A stretch of DNA of 64,000 nt from an uncultured Collinsella sp. (GCA_959599095.1 CAUGGC010000007.1:1-64000); one strand, 5' to 3'; positions 15,435 to 25,979 are shown, counted from the stretch's first letter. Numbers and translations: made by a program. Notes: a model not told the origin generated them from the sequence alone.

Positions 15435-16892
15435 TTACGCAGCAAGGCGCTTGAGGACGTCGATGAGCAGCTCGTAGAAGCGCTCGGCAGAAGCGAGCTC
15501 CATGCTCTCGTCCGGGGTGTGGACATCGGAGAGCGTCGGGCCCACGGCGATGGCGTCCAGGCCGTGCAGGGCCTCGGCAAACAGGCCGCACTCAAGGCCG
15601 GCGTGAATGGACTCGATGCGCAGCTCGGAACCAAAGAGCTCGCGATAGCTCTCGACGAAGACGTCGCGGACCGGCGAATGCTCGGCATAGCTCCAGCCGG
15701 GATACTCGAACTCGAACTTGGCGTCGAAGCCCAGGACATCGGCCAGCGTCTGCAGACGGTCCTTGAACTCGTTCTGCAGCGAGGTGATCGAGGAGCGCGG
15801 GGACAGCATGATCTTGACCTCGTCGTCAGAGGTGGCAACCACACCGATGTTGGAGGAAACCTCGACGGAGCCGTCGGTGGCGACGTTGCGGCGGATCACA
15901 CCGTTGGGGGCAAGACGCAGGGCGCGGATGAGGGCAAGCGCGGACTTCTGGTCCATGGCCTCGACCTCGGCGTCGTCGGCAATCTCGACGGTGCAGGTAA
16001 AGCCGGGGTCGAAGACCTCAAGCTCGGCGGTGACGTCGGCGATGACGCCCCTTGCGATCTGGGCCGCGGCCTCGGCGGCAGCGTGGTCGACGTAGACCAG
16101 AACAGCCTTGCACTCACGGTTGATGGCGTTGTCCTTGGTGCCGCCGTTAAAGCTAACGATGGCGGGCTCGCCGGCGACCATCAGGCGGTCGATGATGCGG
16201 GCCATGATGAGGTTACCATTGCCGCGCTCCAGGTGGATATCGCTGCCGGAGTGACCGCCCAGCAGGCCGGAGATGTCGAGCGTGAGGGTGCTACCGGTCT
16301 TGTGCTCGCGCACGATCGGGCAGGTGTAGGTAACGACGACGCCGCCGGCACAGCTGACGGTGGCAACGCCCTCTTCCTCGGAGTCGAGGTTAATCATGGT
16401 GCGGGCGCTAATCTGGGACTTGTCGAGCGTCTCGGCGCCGACCAGGCCAGTCTCCTCGTCGGTGGTGAACACGCACTCGAGGGCGGGGTGAATGATCGAA
16501 TCGTCATCGAGAACAGTGAGCATCAGAGCGACGGCAATACCGTTGTCGGCGCCCAGAGTGGTGCCGTTAGCGGTGAGGACGCCGTCCTTGACGACCAGGT
16601 CGATACCATCAGTCGTAAAGTCGTGCTCAACGGAGCCCAACTTGTCGCACACCATATCGATGTGGCCCTGCAGCATCACGGTCGGGGCATTCTCGGCACC
16701 GGCAGATGCGGGCTTGCGAATGATGACGTTGTAGACCTCGTCCTGGTACACATCGAGGCCGCGCTCCTTGGCAAACGCGACCAGAAAATCGCTGATGCCC
16801 TTCTCGTTGCCAGACCCGCGGGGAATCGCGCTGACCTCCTCAAAGAAATGGAACAGCTGGGCGGGCTCGTAGCCGGTAATCTTGTAGTCCAT
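15435..16892 (-). CDS. pepD: Xaa-His dipeptidase / aminoacyl-histidine dipeptidase (M20)
   Basis: Cytoplasmic zinc peptidase of 485 residues that cleaves dipeptides such as carnosine. The metal ligands appear as GHIDMVCDK (about 80), LGADNGIAVA (about 118) and DEETGLVGAE (about 150), and HSGSDIHLERGN lies in the lid region. The ORF extends 35 codons upstream, but the start at 16892 is chosen because CAAGGAGG lies at ideal distance and the protein family begins there (MDYKITGYEP). It is convergent with hipA. No anomaly. Confidence 0.93.
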   Translation of the reverse strand: MDYKITGYEPAQLFHFFEEVSAIPRGSGNEKGISDFLVAFAKERGLDVYQDEVYNVIIRKPASAGAENAPTVMLQGHIDMVCDKLGSVEHDFTTDGIDLVVKDGVLTANGTTLGADNGIAVALMLTVLDDDSIIHPALECVFTTDEETGLVGAETLDKSQISARTMINLDSEEEGVATVSCAGGVVVTYTCPIVREHKTGSTLTLDISGLLGGHSGSDIHLERGNGNLIMARIIDRLMVAGEPAIVSFNGGTKDNAINRECKAVLVYVDHAAAEAAAQIARGVIADVTAELEVFDPGFTCTVEIADDAEVEAMDQKSALALIRALRLAPNGVIRRNVATDGSVEVSSNIGVVATSDDEVKIMLSPRSSITSLQNEFKDRLQTLADVLGFDAKFEFEYPGWSYAEHSPVRDVFVESYRELFGSELRIESIHAGLECGLFAEALHGLDAIAVGPTLSDVHTPDESMELASAERFYELLIDVLKRLAA

Positions 16893-17049
16893 GGTGCCTC
16901 CTTGGCGCAACTGGTTAGACAGTAAGACATGCGACTTGTATATTCCCAGACTTTGCGTGCATAAACCAGTCGAAAACGCCGAGCGCCCTCGCATCATCGG
17001 CTAACGGTGGACCGCATAGCGTAACGGTCACAGTTACCGCAGCTCTACA

Positions 17050-17081
17050 AATCGAGGCGCCCTTTCCGGAGCGCCTCGATT
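17050..17081 (-). terminator. Terminator downstream of clpC
   Basis: AATCGAGGCGC pairs perfectly with GCGCCTCGATT across CCTTTCCGGA, 26 bp after the clpC stop. In the minus-strand reading the stem ends ATT and is followed by TGTAG. Confidence 0.65.
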
Positions 17082-17106
17082 GCGCGTATCAAATTGTCGC
17101 CACGCC

Positions 17107-19749
17107 CTACAGCGCGCCGGAACCGGCTTGCATCATGCCGCCGGGGCCCGAGCTCACGCCACTGCTCACAGGCGCGGCGTTTCCGGTGTGCGGCGCCGCC
17201 GGAGCGGTATCGCCCCCGAGTGCACCCGCCGGACGCGGCGCCGGAATCTCACCCGTGCCGTGGCTAAAGACAAACTTGCCGTCGACCACGTCGCACAGGA
17301 CGGTATCGCCCTCGCCCCACTCACCGGCCAGCAGCTCCTCGGACAGCGGATCCTCGATGAGCTTTTGGATGGCACGACGCAGCGGACGCGCGCCGTTGGT
17401 GAGGTCGGTACCCTCCGCCACAATCTTGTCGTAGGCCGCATCGGTAAGCTTGATGTTCATGCCGTTTGCGATCAGGCGCTGGCGCAGATCGTCCACCAGC
17501 AGGTGCGCAATCTTGGTCAGGTTCTCGCCCGAGAGCTTCTGGAACACCACGATGTCGTCGATACGGTTGAGCAGCTCGGGGCGGAACAGGCGCTTGAGCT
17601 CGCCCATCGCGCGGCCGCGGATCTCACTCGAGGTGAGGCCCTGCTCGCCGGTGGTGCCAAAGCCAACGCTCGCATCCTGCGCGATCTCGCGGGCGCCCAC
17701 GTTTGACGTCATGATGATCACCGTATTGCGGAAGTCGACCGTCTTGCCCTGGCTATCGGTCAGACGGCCCTCCTCCAACACCTGCAGCAGGATATTGAAG
17801 ATGTCGGGGTGCGCCTTCTCGATCTCGTCGAACAGCACGACCGAGTACGGGTGACGGCGAACAGCCTTGGTGAGCTGGCCGCCCTCGTCGTGGCCCACAT
17901 AGCCCGGGGGGCTACCGATGAGCTTGGAGACCTCGAACTCACTGCCAAACTCCGACATATCGAAGCTGATGAGCGCGTCCTTGCTGCCAAAGAGATACTC
18001 GGCGAGCGTCTTGGCGAGCTCGGTTTTGCCCGTGCCGGTGGGGCCCAGGAAGATAAAGCTGCCGCCGGGGCGACGCGGGTCCTTGAGCGGCGAGCGGCTG
18101 CGGCGCACGGCCTTGGCAACGGCCTCGACGGCCTCGTCCTGACCGATGATGCGCGTCTTGAGCACGCTTTCGGCCTGCAGCAGGCGGCGGCTCTCGCTCT
18201 CGGTGAGCGAGGACACCGGCACGCCCGAGGTCACGGACACGATGTCGGCAATCTGGGAGACATCGATGGTGAGCGGGCTGGCGTCGAGCTCGGCCGTCCA
18301 GGCAGCCTTGGCCTCGGCGAGCTCAATCTCGGCAGCCTTTTGCTGCTCGGTAATCTCGGCGGCCTTGTTCATGTCGTCGCTCTCGGTGGCCTCCTGCGCG
18401 GCGGCCTTAAGCTCCTCCACGCGATGCTCGGCCTCGCGCACCGGCTCGGGCGCGCGGTTGGCGGCGATGCGGGCGCGGGCACCGGCCTCGTCGATGAGGT
18501 CGATGGCCTTATCGGGCAGGAAGCGATCCTGGATGTAGCGGTCGGAGAGGTTCGCGGCGGCCTCGATAGCACCCTGCGTATAGCGCACATGGTGGTGCTC
18601 CTCGTAGCGCGGCTTGAGCGCGGTCAGGATCTTGACCGTGTCCTCGACGCTCGGCTCCTCGACATCGATGGTCTGGAAGCGACGCTCGAAGGCCGGGTCC
18701 TTGGTGAGGTACTTGCGGAATTCCTCGGCCGTGGTGGCGCCGATAATCTGGAAGGCACCGCGCGCGAGCACGGGCTTGAGCATGGAACTCGCGTCGATGG
18801 AGCCCTCGGCAGAGCCGGCACCGATGATGGTGTGCATCTCGTCAATAAACAGGATGACGTCGTCAGCTTCGGTGGCCTCCTGGATCACGTTCTTGAGGCG
18901 CTCCTCAAACTCACCGCGATACTTGGCGCCCGCAACGAGGCCCGGCAGGTCGAGCGTCCAGATGTTCTGGTTCATAAGGTTCTCGGGCACGTTGCCAGCT
19001 GCAATCTGCTGAGCCAGACCCTCGACGATGGCCGTCTTGCCCACGCCGGGGTCGCCCAAGATAAGCGGATTGTTCTTGGTGCGACGCGAAAGGATCTCCA
19101 TCATACGCTGGACTTCCTTTTCGCGACCAATTACAGGGTCGAGCTCGCCGTCGCGCGCCTTCTGCGTAAGGTTGGTGGCGAACTGCTTAAGCGTATCGGT
19201 GCCGCTCCCCTTTTGCTGCGACGCGTCCGAGCCGCTAAAGAACGGCAGGCCCGCACCGGGACGCCCGGCACCGGCGCCGGCGAGCGGACGCTTCTTGTCC
19301 TGGTCCTTGGCGGTAAGTTTCTCGATAGCCTTTTTGATGGAGGCGGACGACACACCTAGGCGCATGAGGATGTCCATGGCCATGCCGTTACCCTCTTCGA
19401 CGATGCCAATCAGCAAGTGCTCGGTCGACACGTAGGTCTGGTTGTTCTCACGTGCCACGCGGAAGGAGCGCTCCATCACGCTAATGACGAGCGGCGTAAA
19501 GGCAAGCTTGGCAGCCTCGGTCTCCTCGCTGGGCTCGGGAACCGTGGTCTGGACCTCCTTGAGGGTGTCCATGATGTCGTCGTAGGAGATATCAAGCGAG
19601 CGCAGCGCCTCGGCAGCGATGCCCTCGTCCTCCTTGGCGAGTGCGAGCAGCAGGTGCTCGGTGCCCACCTTATTTGAGTGCAGATCGAGCGCCTCCTGTT
19701 TGGCCATCGACATGACCTTGCGCGCTCGATCGGTAAATCTATCTAACAT
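17107..19749 (-). CDS. clpC: ATP-dependent Clp protease ATPase subunit ClpC
   Basis: AAA+ unfoldase of 880 residues that feeds proteins to ClpP. Order of domains: two Clp-N repeats (1-150), AAA-1 with GDPGVGKT and the DEMH Walker B, a middle region with a UVR-like acidic coiled segment (about 410-480), AAA-2 with GPTGTGKT and FDEIEKAH, and a D2 C-terminal domain. The ClpP-docking loop is visible as ASVGFGT. The tail after about residue 830 is Gly/Pro/Ala-rich. The start at 19749 follows AAGGAAA; 11 upstream codons in the ORF are discounted. No ctsR or mcsAB genes are adjacent, unlike Firmicutes clpC operons. Confidence 0.95.
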   Translation of the reverse strand: MLDRFTDRARKVMSMAKQEALDLHSNKVGTEHLLLALAKEDEGIAAEALRSLDISYDDIMDTLKEVQTTVPEPSEETEAAKLAFTPLVISVMERSFRVARENNQTYVSTEHLLIGIVEEGNGMAMDILMRLGVSSASIKKAIEKLTAKDQDKKRPLAGAGAGRPGAGLPFFSGSDASQQKGSGTDTLKQFATNLTQKARDGELDPVIGREKEVQRMMEILSRRTKNNPLILGDPGVGKTAIVEGLAQQIAAGNVPENLMNQNIWTLDLPGLVAGAKYRGEFEERLKNVIQEATEADDVILFIDEMHTIIGAGSAEGSIDASSMLKPVLARGAFQIIGATTAEEFRKYLTKDPAFERRFQTIDVEEPSVEDTVKILTALKPRYEEHHHVRYTQGAIEAAANLSDRYIQDRFLPDKAIDLIDEAGARARIAANRAPEPVREAEHRVEELKAAAQEATESDDMNKAAEITEQQKAAEIELAEAKAAWTAELDASPLTIDVSQIADIVSVTSGVPVSSLTESESRRLLQAESVLKTRIIGQDEAVEAVAKAVRRSRSPLKDPRRPGGSFIFLGPTGTGKTELAKTLAEYLFGSKDALISFDMSEFGSEFEVSKLIGSPPGYVGHDEGGQLTKAVRRHPYSVVLFDEIEKAHPDIFNILLQVLEEGRLTDSQGKTVDFRNTVIIMTSNVGAREIAQDASVGFGTTGEQGLTSSEIRGRAMGELKRLFRPELLNRIDDIVVFQKLSGENLTKIAHLLVDDLRQRLIANGMNIKLTDAAYDKIVAEGTDLTNGARPLRRAIQKLIEDPLSEELLAGEWGEGDTVLCDVVDGKFVFSHGTGEIPAPRPAGALGGDTAPAAPHTGNAAPVSSGVSSGPGGMMQAGSGAL

Positions 19750-19780
19750 GCTCGTTTCCTTACATGAGTTCATCGAAATC

Positions 19781-19808
19781 AAAACGCCCGCCCGTCGGCG
19801 GCGCTTTT
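19781..19808. terminator. Terminator between the TetR gene and clpC
   Basis: CGCCCGCC pairs with GGCGGCG across CGTC, with AAAA on one side and TTTT on the other, so it can act in both directions. It separates the TetR/activase unit from clpC. Confidence 0.65.
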
Positions 19809-19941
19809 GTCTCTTTACCCACAGGTCGTCTATGTTAACAGCTGGAGGAATATCTATAAACCCGGCTCACATGAATGCAGGTTATGACCGCATCGCGGGA
19901 CTCACCGCGCGATGCGCGACAGGCGCCCCGCAAGAGAAACC

Positions 19942-20631
19942 CTAGGCGTCTTTCACCACGTCGGGACTCGTCGCACGCGATGCGCGATAGGCATCGGCCT
20001 CCTTGGAGACGCGTTCGAGCAGCTCGGATGTATCGACGCCCTCGACTTGCGCGACCGTTTCCACCGTCTGCATGGCGACCGCCCTCAGGTACGCGCACGC
20101 GCTGTCCCCCGGCTGCTCGAGGTCTATCTCCTCGCCGCCCTCCCGGGCAAAGCCGACCGCCATCACAAAGCCCATGATGCCCGAGACCAGAAAGCCCACC
20201 GCAAAGCTCGAATCTGCCTTGAGCTCTTCTCCGTCGGGGTGGACGATCTCTCTCACGCGGTCGATGATGATCGTATGGATGCCCTGCACGACCTGCTCGG
20301 CGGCACCCGCCCTCATGGTGATGACGATGCGCCGCAGCAGGCAGCGGACGTCGCGCCGGTCGAACGCCGAAAGGTCGCCCTCGCTCGAAAAATGCCAGAG
20401 GGCATCGGTGATGAGCTCGTTATCCTGCAGCAGCTGGGCTATGGCGATGGCGACGAGTTCATCGAAATCGTGAAAATAGTAGTAAAACGTTCCGCGATTG
20501 CACTGGGCGGCGCGGGTCACCTCGCCAACCGACAGCTCGAAGATGCTGTTGTTCTCGATGAGCTCCCAAAACGCCTCGATGATACGGGTGCGTGCATCGG
20601 GCGCATCGGCGTCCTTACGCGGTCTCGCCAT
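19942..20631 (-). CDS. TetR/AcrR-family transcriptional regulator
   Basis: A 229-residue regulator. Residues about 10-60 form the TetR helix-turn-helix (TRIIEAFWELIENNSIFELSV followed by CNRGTFYYYFHDFDEL). The C-terminal ligand domain is unassigned. Its start overlaps the end of the large activase gene by 17 bp on the same strand, so the two are cotranscribed and coupled. A perfect 21-bp palindrome upstream of the activase gene is the likely operator, making this an autoregulated unit. The inducer is unknown; an acyl-CoA or acid would be a guess only. Confidence 0.88.
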   Translation of the reverse strand: MARPRKDADAPDARTRIIEAFWELIENNSIFELSVGEVTRAAQCNRGTFYYYFHDFDELVAIAIAQLLQDNELITDALWHFSSEGDLSAFDRRDVRCLLRRIVITMRAGAAEQVVQGIHTIIIDRVREIVHPDGEELKADSSFAVGFLVSGIMGFVMAVGFAREGGEEIDLEQPGDSACAYLRAVAMQTVETVAQVEGVDTSELLERVSKEADAYRASRATSPDVVKDA

Positions 20632-23600
20632 GCGCCTCACCGCACCCCTGCGCCTTGGCGTTCATGATGAGCATCTGAAGACGGTTCTCCACGTTGGCGA
20701 AGCTCACGTCGGGATCGTAGTCGAGCGGCAGGAACTGCGCCGTGGGATACTGCTCCTTGAGCGCATGGATGAGCCCGCGCCCCACGACATGGTTGGGCAG
20801 ACACCCGAACGGCTGCAGGATCACGAAGTTGCGGCAGCCGCGCCTGGCGTGCTCGAGAATCTCCGCCGGAATCAGCACGCCCTCGCCCGCATCGAACGTA
20901 TGGTGCAGGATCTTATCGCTCGCGCGCACGAGCTCGGGCATGCGCGTCGGCGGCTCGTAGAGCGGGCTCGCCGCGCCCAGGCGGTCGCAACGGTCGTGCG
21001 CGAGCTCGAACAGGTTGTCCGCCGTGGCGTACCAGGCCTTTTCGGGCAGCGACAGGTCGACGTGGAACTCGCGCGACTGCGCATGCTTGTAGAAATAGGT
21101 CTTGCGGATCACGTCGGTCATGCGCGCCTCGATGACCTCGAGCCCGTTGTCCTCGAGGTAGCGCTCGATCTCGTGGTTGGCGCCGAGATGGAAATTGAGC
21201 AGGTACTCGCCCACGATGAGAACGGTCGGATGCGGGTTCGAGCGGTCGTACGGAACGGCGTCCATGATCGCAAGCGCGCGTTTGAAGCCCGTCGCCTGGC
21301 CTCTCAGCCCGGAGCGCTCCATGCCCTCGATAACCTCATCGAGCGCGCGGTCGAACGCAGCGTCCGCCGCGCCCTTCTCGAGCTCGTAGGGACGGATGCG
21401 CCTAAGCATGGCCTCGAGGGCATCGATCATGGGAAGACCGTAGGCGATCTGGATGCTCGGGCCAAGGCCGAGCTTGAAGCCCGGATGCGCATTGTGGGCA
21501 TCGACGTCGTCGTTGGTGAGCACCGGGACATAGTCGTATCCCGCGTCGTCGAGCGCGCGGCGCAGCAGGGGCATGTAGTGCGTCAGGCGGCAGTCGCCGA
21601 TATACTTGCCAGTCACCACGGCGACGTCGTGCGGGTCGTACTTACCGCTCTCGAGTGCCGCGAGCGCCTCGCCGATCACGATTTGCGCGGGGAAGCAGAT
21701 GTCGTTGTGCACATAGCGTTTGCCCAGGCGGATGGCATCCTCGCGCCCGATATCAAGGGCCTCGGCGCGCACGCCCTGATTGCGCATCGCCGCGGTCATG
21801 AGCCTGCAGAACGCATGGGAGGTGTTGGGGACCAGCGCGATCTTGTCGTGCCGGTCGCGCTTGGTGTACTTGACCTTATACGGGTCGTCGAGCGGATGGA
21901 CCGCGTGCACCCGGGCGCCCTCGGCACGCTCCTCCGCGCGACGACGGTTGACCGACTCGATAAACGAACGCACGCGAATGCCCATGGGACCGGCGACGTC
22001 GCTCTCATCGAGCTTGATCATCAGCGGAACCTTGGAGCCCATCTCGCCCATCATGCGCGCGATCTCGTCGGTGAGATACGCATCGTGGCCGCAGCCGAAG
22101 CTGCCCATCTGCACGAGCTCGAGCTCGGGCGTCGATGCGACGATGACCGCGCACGACAGCATGCGCGCATGGTAGTTGTTCACGATGTCGATGCGGCTGT
22201 TGGAAAGATCGACGTTGCAGACCCCCGGCACCGCATCGGGCGTCAGCACGGGGATGCCGCGCTCAGAGAAGAGCTTGGGCAGCCCGTGGTTGACCAGCGG
22301 GTCGTTGTGGTACGGGCGCGAAGCGATCACCACCGCGTAGCCGCCGTCCTCGCGCACGTTCTCGAGCACCTGCCTGCCGCGCAGCTGCAGCTGGTTCTCA
22401 AACGTCTCCTGCGCGCGGTCCGCCTGCTCGGTCGCCTTGGCAACCAGGTCGGCATCGATATCGAAGGTCTCCTTGCACCACGCCTTGAGCTGGCGGTTTC
22501 GGTCGCCCTCGTCGTACCAGTGGAACAGCGGCGTATCGAACGGAACGCCGAAACGCTCCTCCGGGTTATCGGAATTGCGCATCACGTAGGGGTATCCCTT
22601 TACGACGGCGCACATCCACTCGCTGGTAGAGGCGGTGTTTTCGGTGGGCACCGTCGTGATGATGGGCATGAAGATGCGGTCGACGCCGGCGTCGACGAGA
22701 TTGCGGATGTGCCCGTGGACGAGCTTGGCCGGGAAGCACACGGTGTCGGATGTGACGTGCGCCAGACCGCGCTCGTACATCGCCTTGGTGCTGCGTCCCG
22801 AGACGCGCACCTTAAAGCCGAGCGTGCTGAAGAACGTCGACCAGAACGGCATGGTGTCCCAGAACTCGAGCACACGGGGAATGCCGATCGTGACATCGCG
22901 CCCCCCGCTGACGGGAACCGTGGGGTACGACTCGAACAGCAGCTTCTCGCGGTCGACAAAGAGATTGGGGGCAGCCGCGGTCCGGTCGCGCCCCGTGCCG
23001 GGTGCCTGTGCCTCGCAAGCACCCTGCGGACGCAGCTCCTCCGCCGCGGGAACCTCGCGCACGAGCTCATCCCATGAGATGGCGCCGCCGCGCGGGCAGC
23101 GATTGCCCGTGACGTAAAGCGAGCCGTCGCCAAATGCCACGACCGCGCGCTGGCAGCGGTTGTTGCACCGACGGCAGGTAACGCCGCCGAACTCGCGATG
23201 CTCGAAGCGCTCCACGGCATCGAGCCCGATAAACGACGTGCCGGCGTCGCCCTTGCGGCATTCCTCGCGCGCGAGCAGGGCGATACCGATAGCGCCCATC
23301 AGCCCCGGGTGGGGCGCACGCGTGACGGGTTTGCCCAGATACTGCTCGAATGCGCGCAGTACCGCGTCGTTTCGGAACGTGCCGCCCTGGACGACGACTT
23401 TGTCGCCCAGACGGTTGAGATTTGAAACGCGAATGACCTTGGTGAACACGTTCTCGATAATCGAACGGCAGAGACCGGCCATGATGTCGCCCGGACCCTT
23501 ACCGCGCCGCTGCTCGGAAACGACGCTGCTGTTCATGAACACCGTGCAGCGGCTGCCGAGAACGGCGGGGGCTTTGGACGAAAATGCCTCGGTCGCGATA

Positions 23601-25054
23601 TCCTCAACGGCTATTCCGAGGTTTTTGGCAAAACCCTCGAGGAACGAGCCGCAGCCCGCAGAGCACGCCTCGTTGACGACGATATCGGTCAGCACGCCGT
23701 GGTTGAGCCAGATGGCCTTCATATCCTGTCCGCCGATGTCGAGCACGAAGGTCGCATCGGGAACGCATGCGCACGCGGCGCGGGCGTGCGCGACCGTCTC
23801 GACCGTATGGTAGTCGGCGTGGAACGCGCGCGCGAAAAGCTCCTCGCCGTATCCCGTGGTGCCCACGGCATCGATCGCAAGCGTGACTCCCGCTGTCTCC
23901 CAGCGGTTCTTCAAGCTGACAAGACCCTGTTGGGCGACGTCGAGCGGTCTGCCGTTATTAGACGCGTAGAACGAATCGACAAGCTCACCCGCCTCATCGA
24001 CCAGGGCGAACTTGGTCGTCGTGCTCCCCGAATCGATACCGAGCGCCACACGCACCGTCTCTCCGGGCGCATACGCATCCGGACCCTTTGCCGGCGTCTC
24101 TTTGCCATGGCGTGCCGTAAAATCCGCCTGCTCGGCAGGTGTGGCAAAAAAGGGCTGGGCAAGACGTCCCTCCCCGCTTGCGGGCGCGACCGTCTCGAGC
24201 TTATCCAGCCGGACAAAAGCGTCGGGAAGGTCGATCGGTTGGGACGATGCGAACATGTCGGTCAGCGACAGGGCGGCACCGCGCGCGACCATGATCTGCG
24301 GATCGCGCGGGACGATAACCTGATCGTCCGATAGATTCAGTTGCTCCCGGAACACGCGGACCAGTGTGGGGTTGTAGGCGAGCGTACCGCCCTCGAAGAT
24401 TACCGGCGGCTCGATGTCGATACCCTGGGCCAGACCGCCGATCGTTTGGCGGGCGACCGCGTGAAGCGCCGAAAGCGCCAGGTCGGTGGTAGGAATGCCC
24501 TCGTTGAGCAGCGGCTGGATATCGGTCTTTGCGTACACGCCGCAGCGGCCCGAGACCTCGTGGACGGTCGTTCCCCGGCTTGCGAGCTGCTCGAACTCGC
24601 CCGATTCGGTGCCGACCCCCATGAGCTTTGCCATCTCGTCGATAAATGCACCGGTACCGCCTGCGCACGAGCCGTTCATGCGCATGTCGGCAACCTCGAT
24701 GTCTCCCTTATCGTTGGTGCGGAAGAAGATCATCTTGGCGTCTTGGCCGCCCAGCTCGATGGCGCAGCGCGTCTGCGGATAGAACCTGCTGATCGCGAGC
24801 GCGTTGGCGACCACCTCCTGAACGTACGAGGCGCCCAGCGCGGTCGCGATATCGCGCGCACCCGAGCCGGTCACCGCAACGCGCAGTGACTCATGGGGAA
24901 AGCGCTCGGCGAGCTCGCCGAGCATGGCGCGCACGCTCGCTGTCTGACACGCCCCGTGGCGGCGATATCCCCACCACGCCTCGGTCATATCCTCGTGCAT
25001 CGCGTAAACTTTGGTCGTCGTCGACCCTACGTCCAGTCCTACTAGCAACGCCAT
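20615..25054 (-). CDS. Giant 2-hydroxyacyl-CoA dehydratase activase (BcrAD/BadFG-DUF2229 protein)
   Basis: A 1479-residue protein combining parts that are separate elsewhere. Two ASKHA-type activase modules stand in tandem: the first has LDVGSTTTK (about 8), NGSCAGGTGAF and SGRCGVYAK; the second GIDSGSTTTK (about 340), NEACSAGCGSFLEGFA and GSRCTVFMN. The Cys in each are where HgdC-type activases bind a [4Fe-4S] cluster. A Cys-rich knuckle follows (CRRCNNRCQR, NRCPRGG; about 630-670), then DUF2229 and a C-terminal part resembling dehydratase subunits. Such activases use ATP to inject a low-potential electron into a dehydratase. No separate dehydratase genes are adjacent, so the substrate is unknown. 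It is coupled to the TetR gene downstream. Confidence 0.85.
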   Translation of the reverse strand: MALLVGLDVGSTTTKVYAMHEDMTEAWWGYRRHGACQTASVRAMLGELAERFPHESLRVAVTGSGARDIATALGASYVQEVVANALAISRFYPQTRCAIELGGQDAKMIFFRTNDKGDIEVADMRMNGSCAGGTGAFIDEMAKLMGVGTESGEFEQLASRGTTVHEVSGRCGVYAKTDIQPLLNEGIPTTDLALSALHAVARQTIGGLAQGIDIEPPVIFEGGTLAYNPTLVRVFREQLNLSDDQVIVPRDPQIMVARGAALSLTDMFASSQPIDLPDAFVRLDKLETVAPASGEGRLAQPFFATPAEQADFTARHGKETPAKGPDAYAPGETVRVALGIDSGSTTTKFALVDEAGELVDSFYASNNGRPLDVAQQGLVSLKNRWETAGVTLAIDAVGTTGYGEELFARAFHADYHTVETVAHARAACACVPDATFVLDIGGQDMKAIWLNHGVLTDIVVNEACSAGCGSFLEGFAKNLGIAVEDIATEAFSSKAPAVLGSRCTVFMNSSVVSEQRRGKGPGDIMAGLCRSIIENVFTKVIRVSNLNRLGDKVVVQGGTFRNDAVLRAFEQYLGKPVTRAPHPGLMGAIGIALLAREECRKGDAGTSFIGLDAVERFEHREFGGVTCRRCNNRCQRAVVAFGDGSLYVTGNRCPRGGAISWDELVREVPAAEELRPQGACEAQAPGTGRDRTAAAPNLFVDREKLLFESYPTVPVSGGRDVTIGIPRVLEFWDTMPFWSTFFSTLGFKVRVSGRSTKAMYERGLAHVTSDTVCFPAKLVHGHIRNLVDAGVDRIFMPIITTVPTENTASTSEWMCAVVKGYPYVMRNSDNPEERFGVPFDTPLFHWYDEGDRNRQLKAWCKETFDIDADLVAKATEQADRAQETFENQLQLRGRQVLENVREDGGYAVVIASRPYHNDPLVNHGLPKLFSERGIPVLTPDAVPGVCNVDLSNSRIDIVNNYHARMLSCAVIVASTPELELVQMGSFGCGHDAYLTDEIARMMGEMGSKVPLMIKLDESDVAGPMGIRVRSFIESVNRRRAEERAEGARVHAVHPLDDPYKVKYTKRDRHDKIALVPNTSHAFCRLMTAAMRNQGVRAEALDIGREDAIRLGKRYVHNDICFPAQIVIGEALAALESGKYDPHDVAVVTGKYIGDCRLTHYMPLLRRALDDAGYDYVPVLTNDDVDAHNAHPGFKLGLGPSIQIAYGLPMIDALEAMLRRIRPYELEKGAADAAFDRALDEVIEGMERSGLRGQATGFKRALAIMDAVPYDRSNPHPTVLIVGEYLLNFHLGANHEIERYLEDNGLEVIEARMTDVIRKTYFYKHAQSREFHVDLSLPEKAWYATADNLFELAHDRCDRLGAASPLYEPPTRMPELVRASDKILHHTFDAGEGVLIPAEILEHARRGCRNFVILQPFGCLPNHVVGRGLIHALKEQYPTAQFLPLDYDPDVSFANVENRLQMLIMNAKAQGCGEAHGETA

Positions 25055-25103
25055 AATGCTCCGTCTCTCGCATTTTTCCCGCTAGAGATATACCACTCTA
25101 CGT

Positions 25104-25124
25104 AATACAACAGACTGTTGTATT
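25104..25124. promoter_or_regulatory. Palindromic operator upstream of the activase gene
   Basis: Two 10-bp arms AATACAACAG and CTGTTGTATT around a single base form a perfect 21-bp palindrome 50 bp upstream of the activase start. Size and symmetry are typical of TetR-family operators, and the TetR gene is in the same operon. Confidence 0.65.
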
Positions 25125-25136
25125 TAAACTCCGTAT

Positions 25137-25169
25137 AAAAAGCGGCTGCCGAAACGCTTCAGCAGCCGC
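25137..25169 (-). terminator. Terminator downstream of the DUF2798 gene
   Basis: On the minus strand GCGGCTGC pairs with GCAGCCGC and is followed by TTTTTAT. It is about 170 bp after the DUF2798 stop and just upstream of the activase operator. The rest of 25055-25335 holds only a degenerate copy of the TATCCACGCT repeat (25275-25294). Confidence 0.75.
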
Positions 25170-25335
25170 CGAATGCACCAACAGATTGTTCTGCGCGCTA
25201 GCACGTCGGGCAATGGAGCAGCACGGGCCCTCCGGTCATGCGCACCGCTCACGCCCGCGATGTCGCCGAGAGAGCTATCCACGCTTAGGGCTCCAACCAA
25301 GCAAGTCGCCCGCGCTCAGCAGATCCCTAAGCGAG

Positions 25336-25884
25336 CTACTCGCACTCAGGAGCCATAGCCTGCTCCAAGAGCTCGGCATGCTCCTCCTCGAAAACCGTCC
25401 CCACAGGGAAGGCGCGACGGAAGACGAAGTGGGAAATCGGACCGGCTACCAAAAGGTTCCACGGCAGCGCCATCACAAAATTATGCGGGATGTTGATCAT
25501 CCAGATCGCGGGCACGGAATACAGGTTCGCAAGGATGCCGCCGGGCATGTGCGTCAGACCCTCGCAGGCACCGTACAGCGACATGATGATAACCATGGGA
25601 ACGACCATGCAGGAGCTGACGGCGAGCGTCATGGCAAGCGGCGAGCTCTTGCCCGGCGTGACCAAGTACTTAAAGGCGAAACCCTTGGCGAGCGGGCTGG
25701 CGACGAACCAGTCGCAGCACATGGCAAAAATGTAGGCAACGGGGAAGCCGAGCCACGCAGCGGCAACGACCTCGCCGTTGATGGCCCCGTGCTGCAGGGC
25801 AACGTTGTAGATGCTCATCCAGAGCACCATGCAAAAGCACATGATAAAGGTGAACAGCAGGCTCTCTCGTTTGTTGATAGGCAT
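25336..25884 (-). CDS. DUF2798 membrane protein
   Basis: A 182-residue membrane protein that begins MPINKRESLLFTFIMCFCMV. It has four hydrophobic segments, as two pairs, with the pattern (CMVLWMSIYN and CMVVPMVIIMSLYG) repeated as in DUF2798 proteins. The start at 25884 is supported by family length and by GAAAGGAAT upstream; the ORF extends 20 codons further. Function is unknown for the family. It stands between the ThrE-like gene and the activase unit, with terminators on both sides, so it is probably transcribed alone. Confidence 0.75.
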   Translation of the reverse strand: MPINKRESLLFTFIMCFCMVLWMSIYNVALQHGAINGEVVAAAWLGFPVAYIFAMCCDWFVASPLAKGFAFKYLVTPGKSSPLAMTLAVSSCMVVPMVIIMSLYGACEGLTHMPGGILANLYSVPAIWMINIPHNFVMALPWNLLVAGPISHFVFRRAFPVGTVFEEEHAELLEQAMAPECE

Positions 25885-25928
25885 GAAGGGCAGATTCCTT
25901 TCTGTGTTACGCCGCGGCACCACGCAAC

Positions 25929-25979
25929 AAAAACGGGCGGGCAAGATGGAGCTGTTGGGACTTCATCTCGCCCGCCCGT
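25929..25979 (-). terminator. Terminator between the ThrE-like gene and the DUF2798 gene
   Basis: ACGGGCGGGC pairs with GCCCGCCCGT; the stem continues with AGATG/CATCT. On the minus strand it is followed by TTTTTG. The same 311-bp gap also holds the two palindromes at 26093-26195. Confidence 0.75.

Noticed and set aside
16893..16997. Extended N-terminus of pepD
   Set aside because: The ribosome binding site and family start point to 16892; the upstream part has no family similarity.
20498..23077. An 859-codon plus-strand ORF
   Set aside because: It is antisense to the activase gene, whose motifs are certain; long antisense frames are normal in GC-rich DNA.
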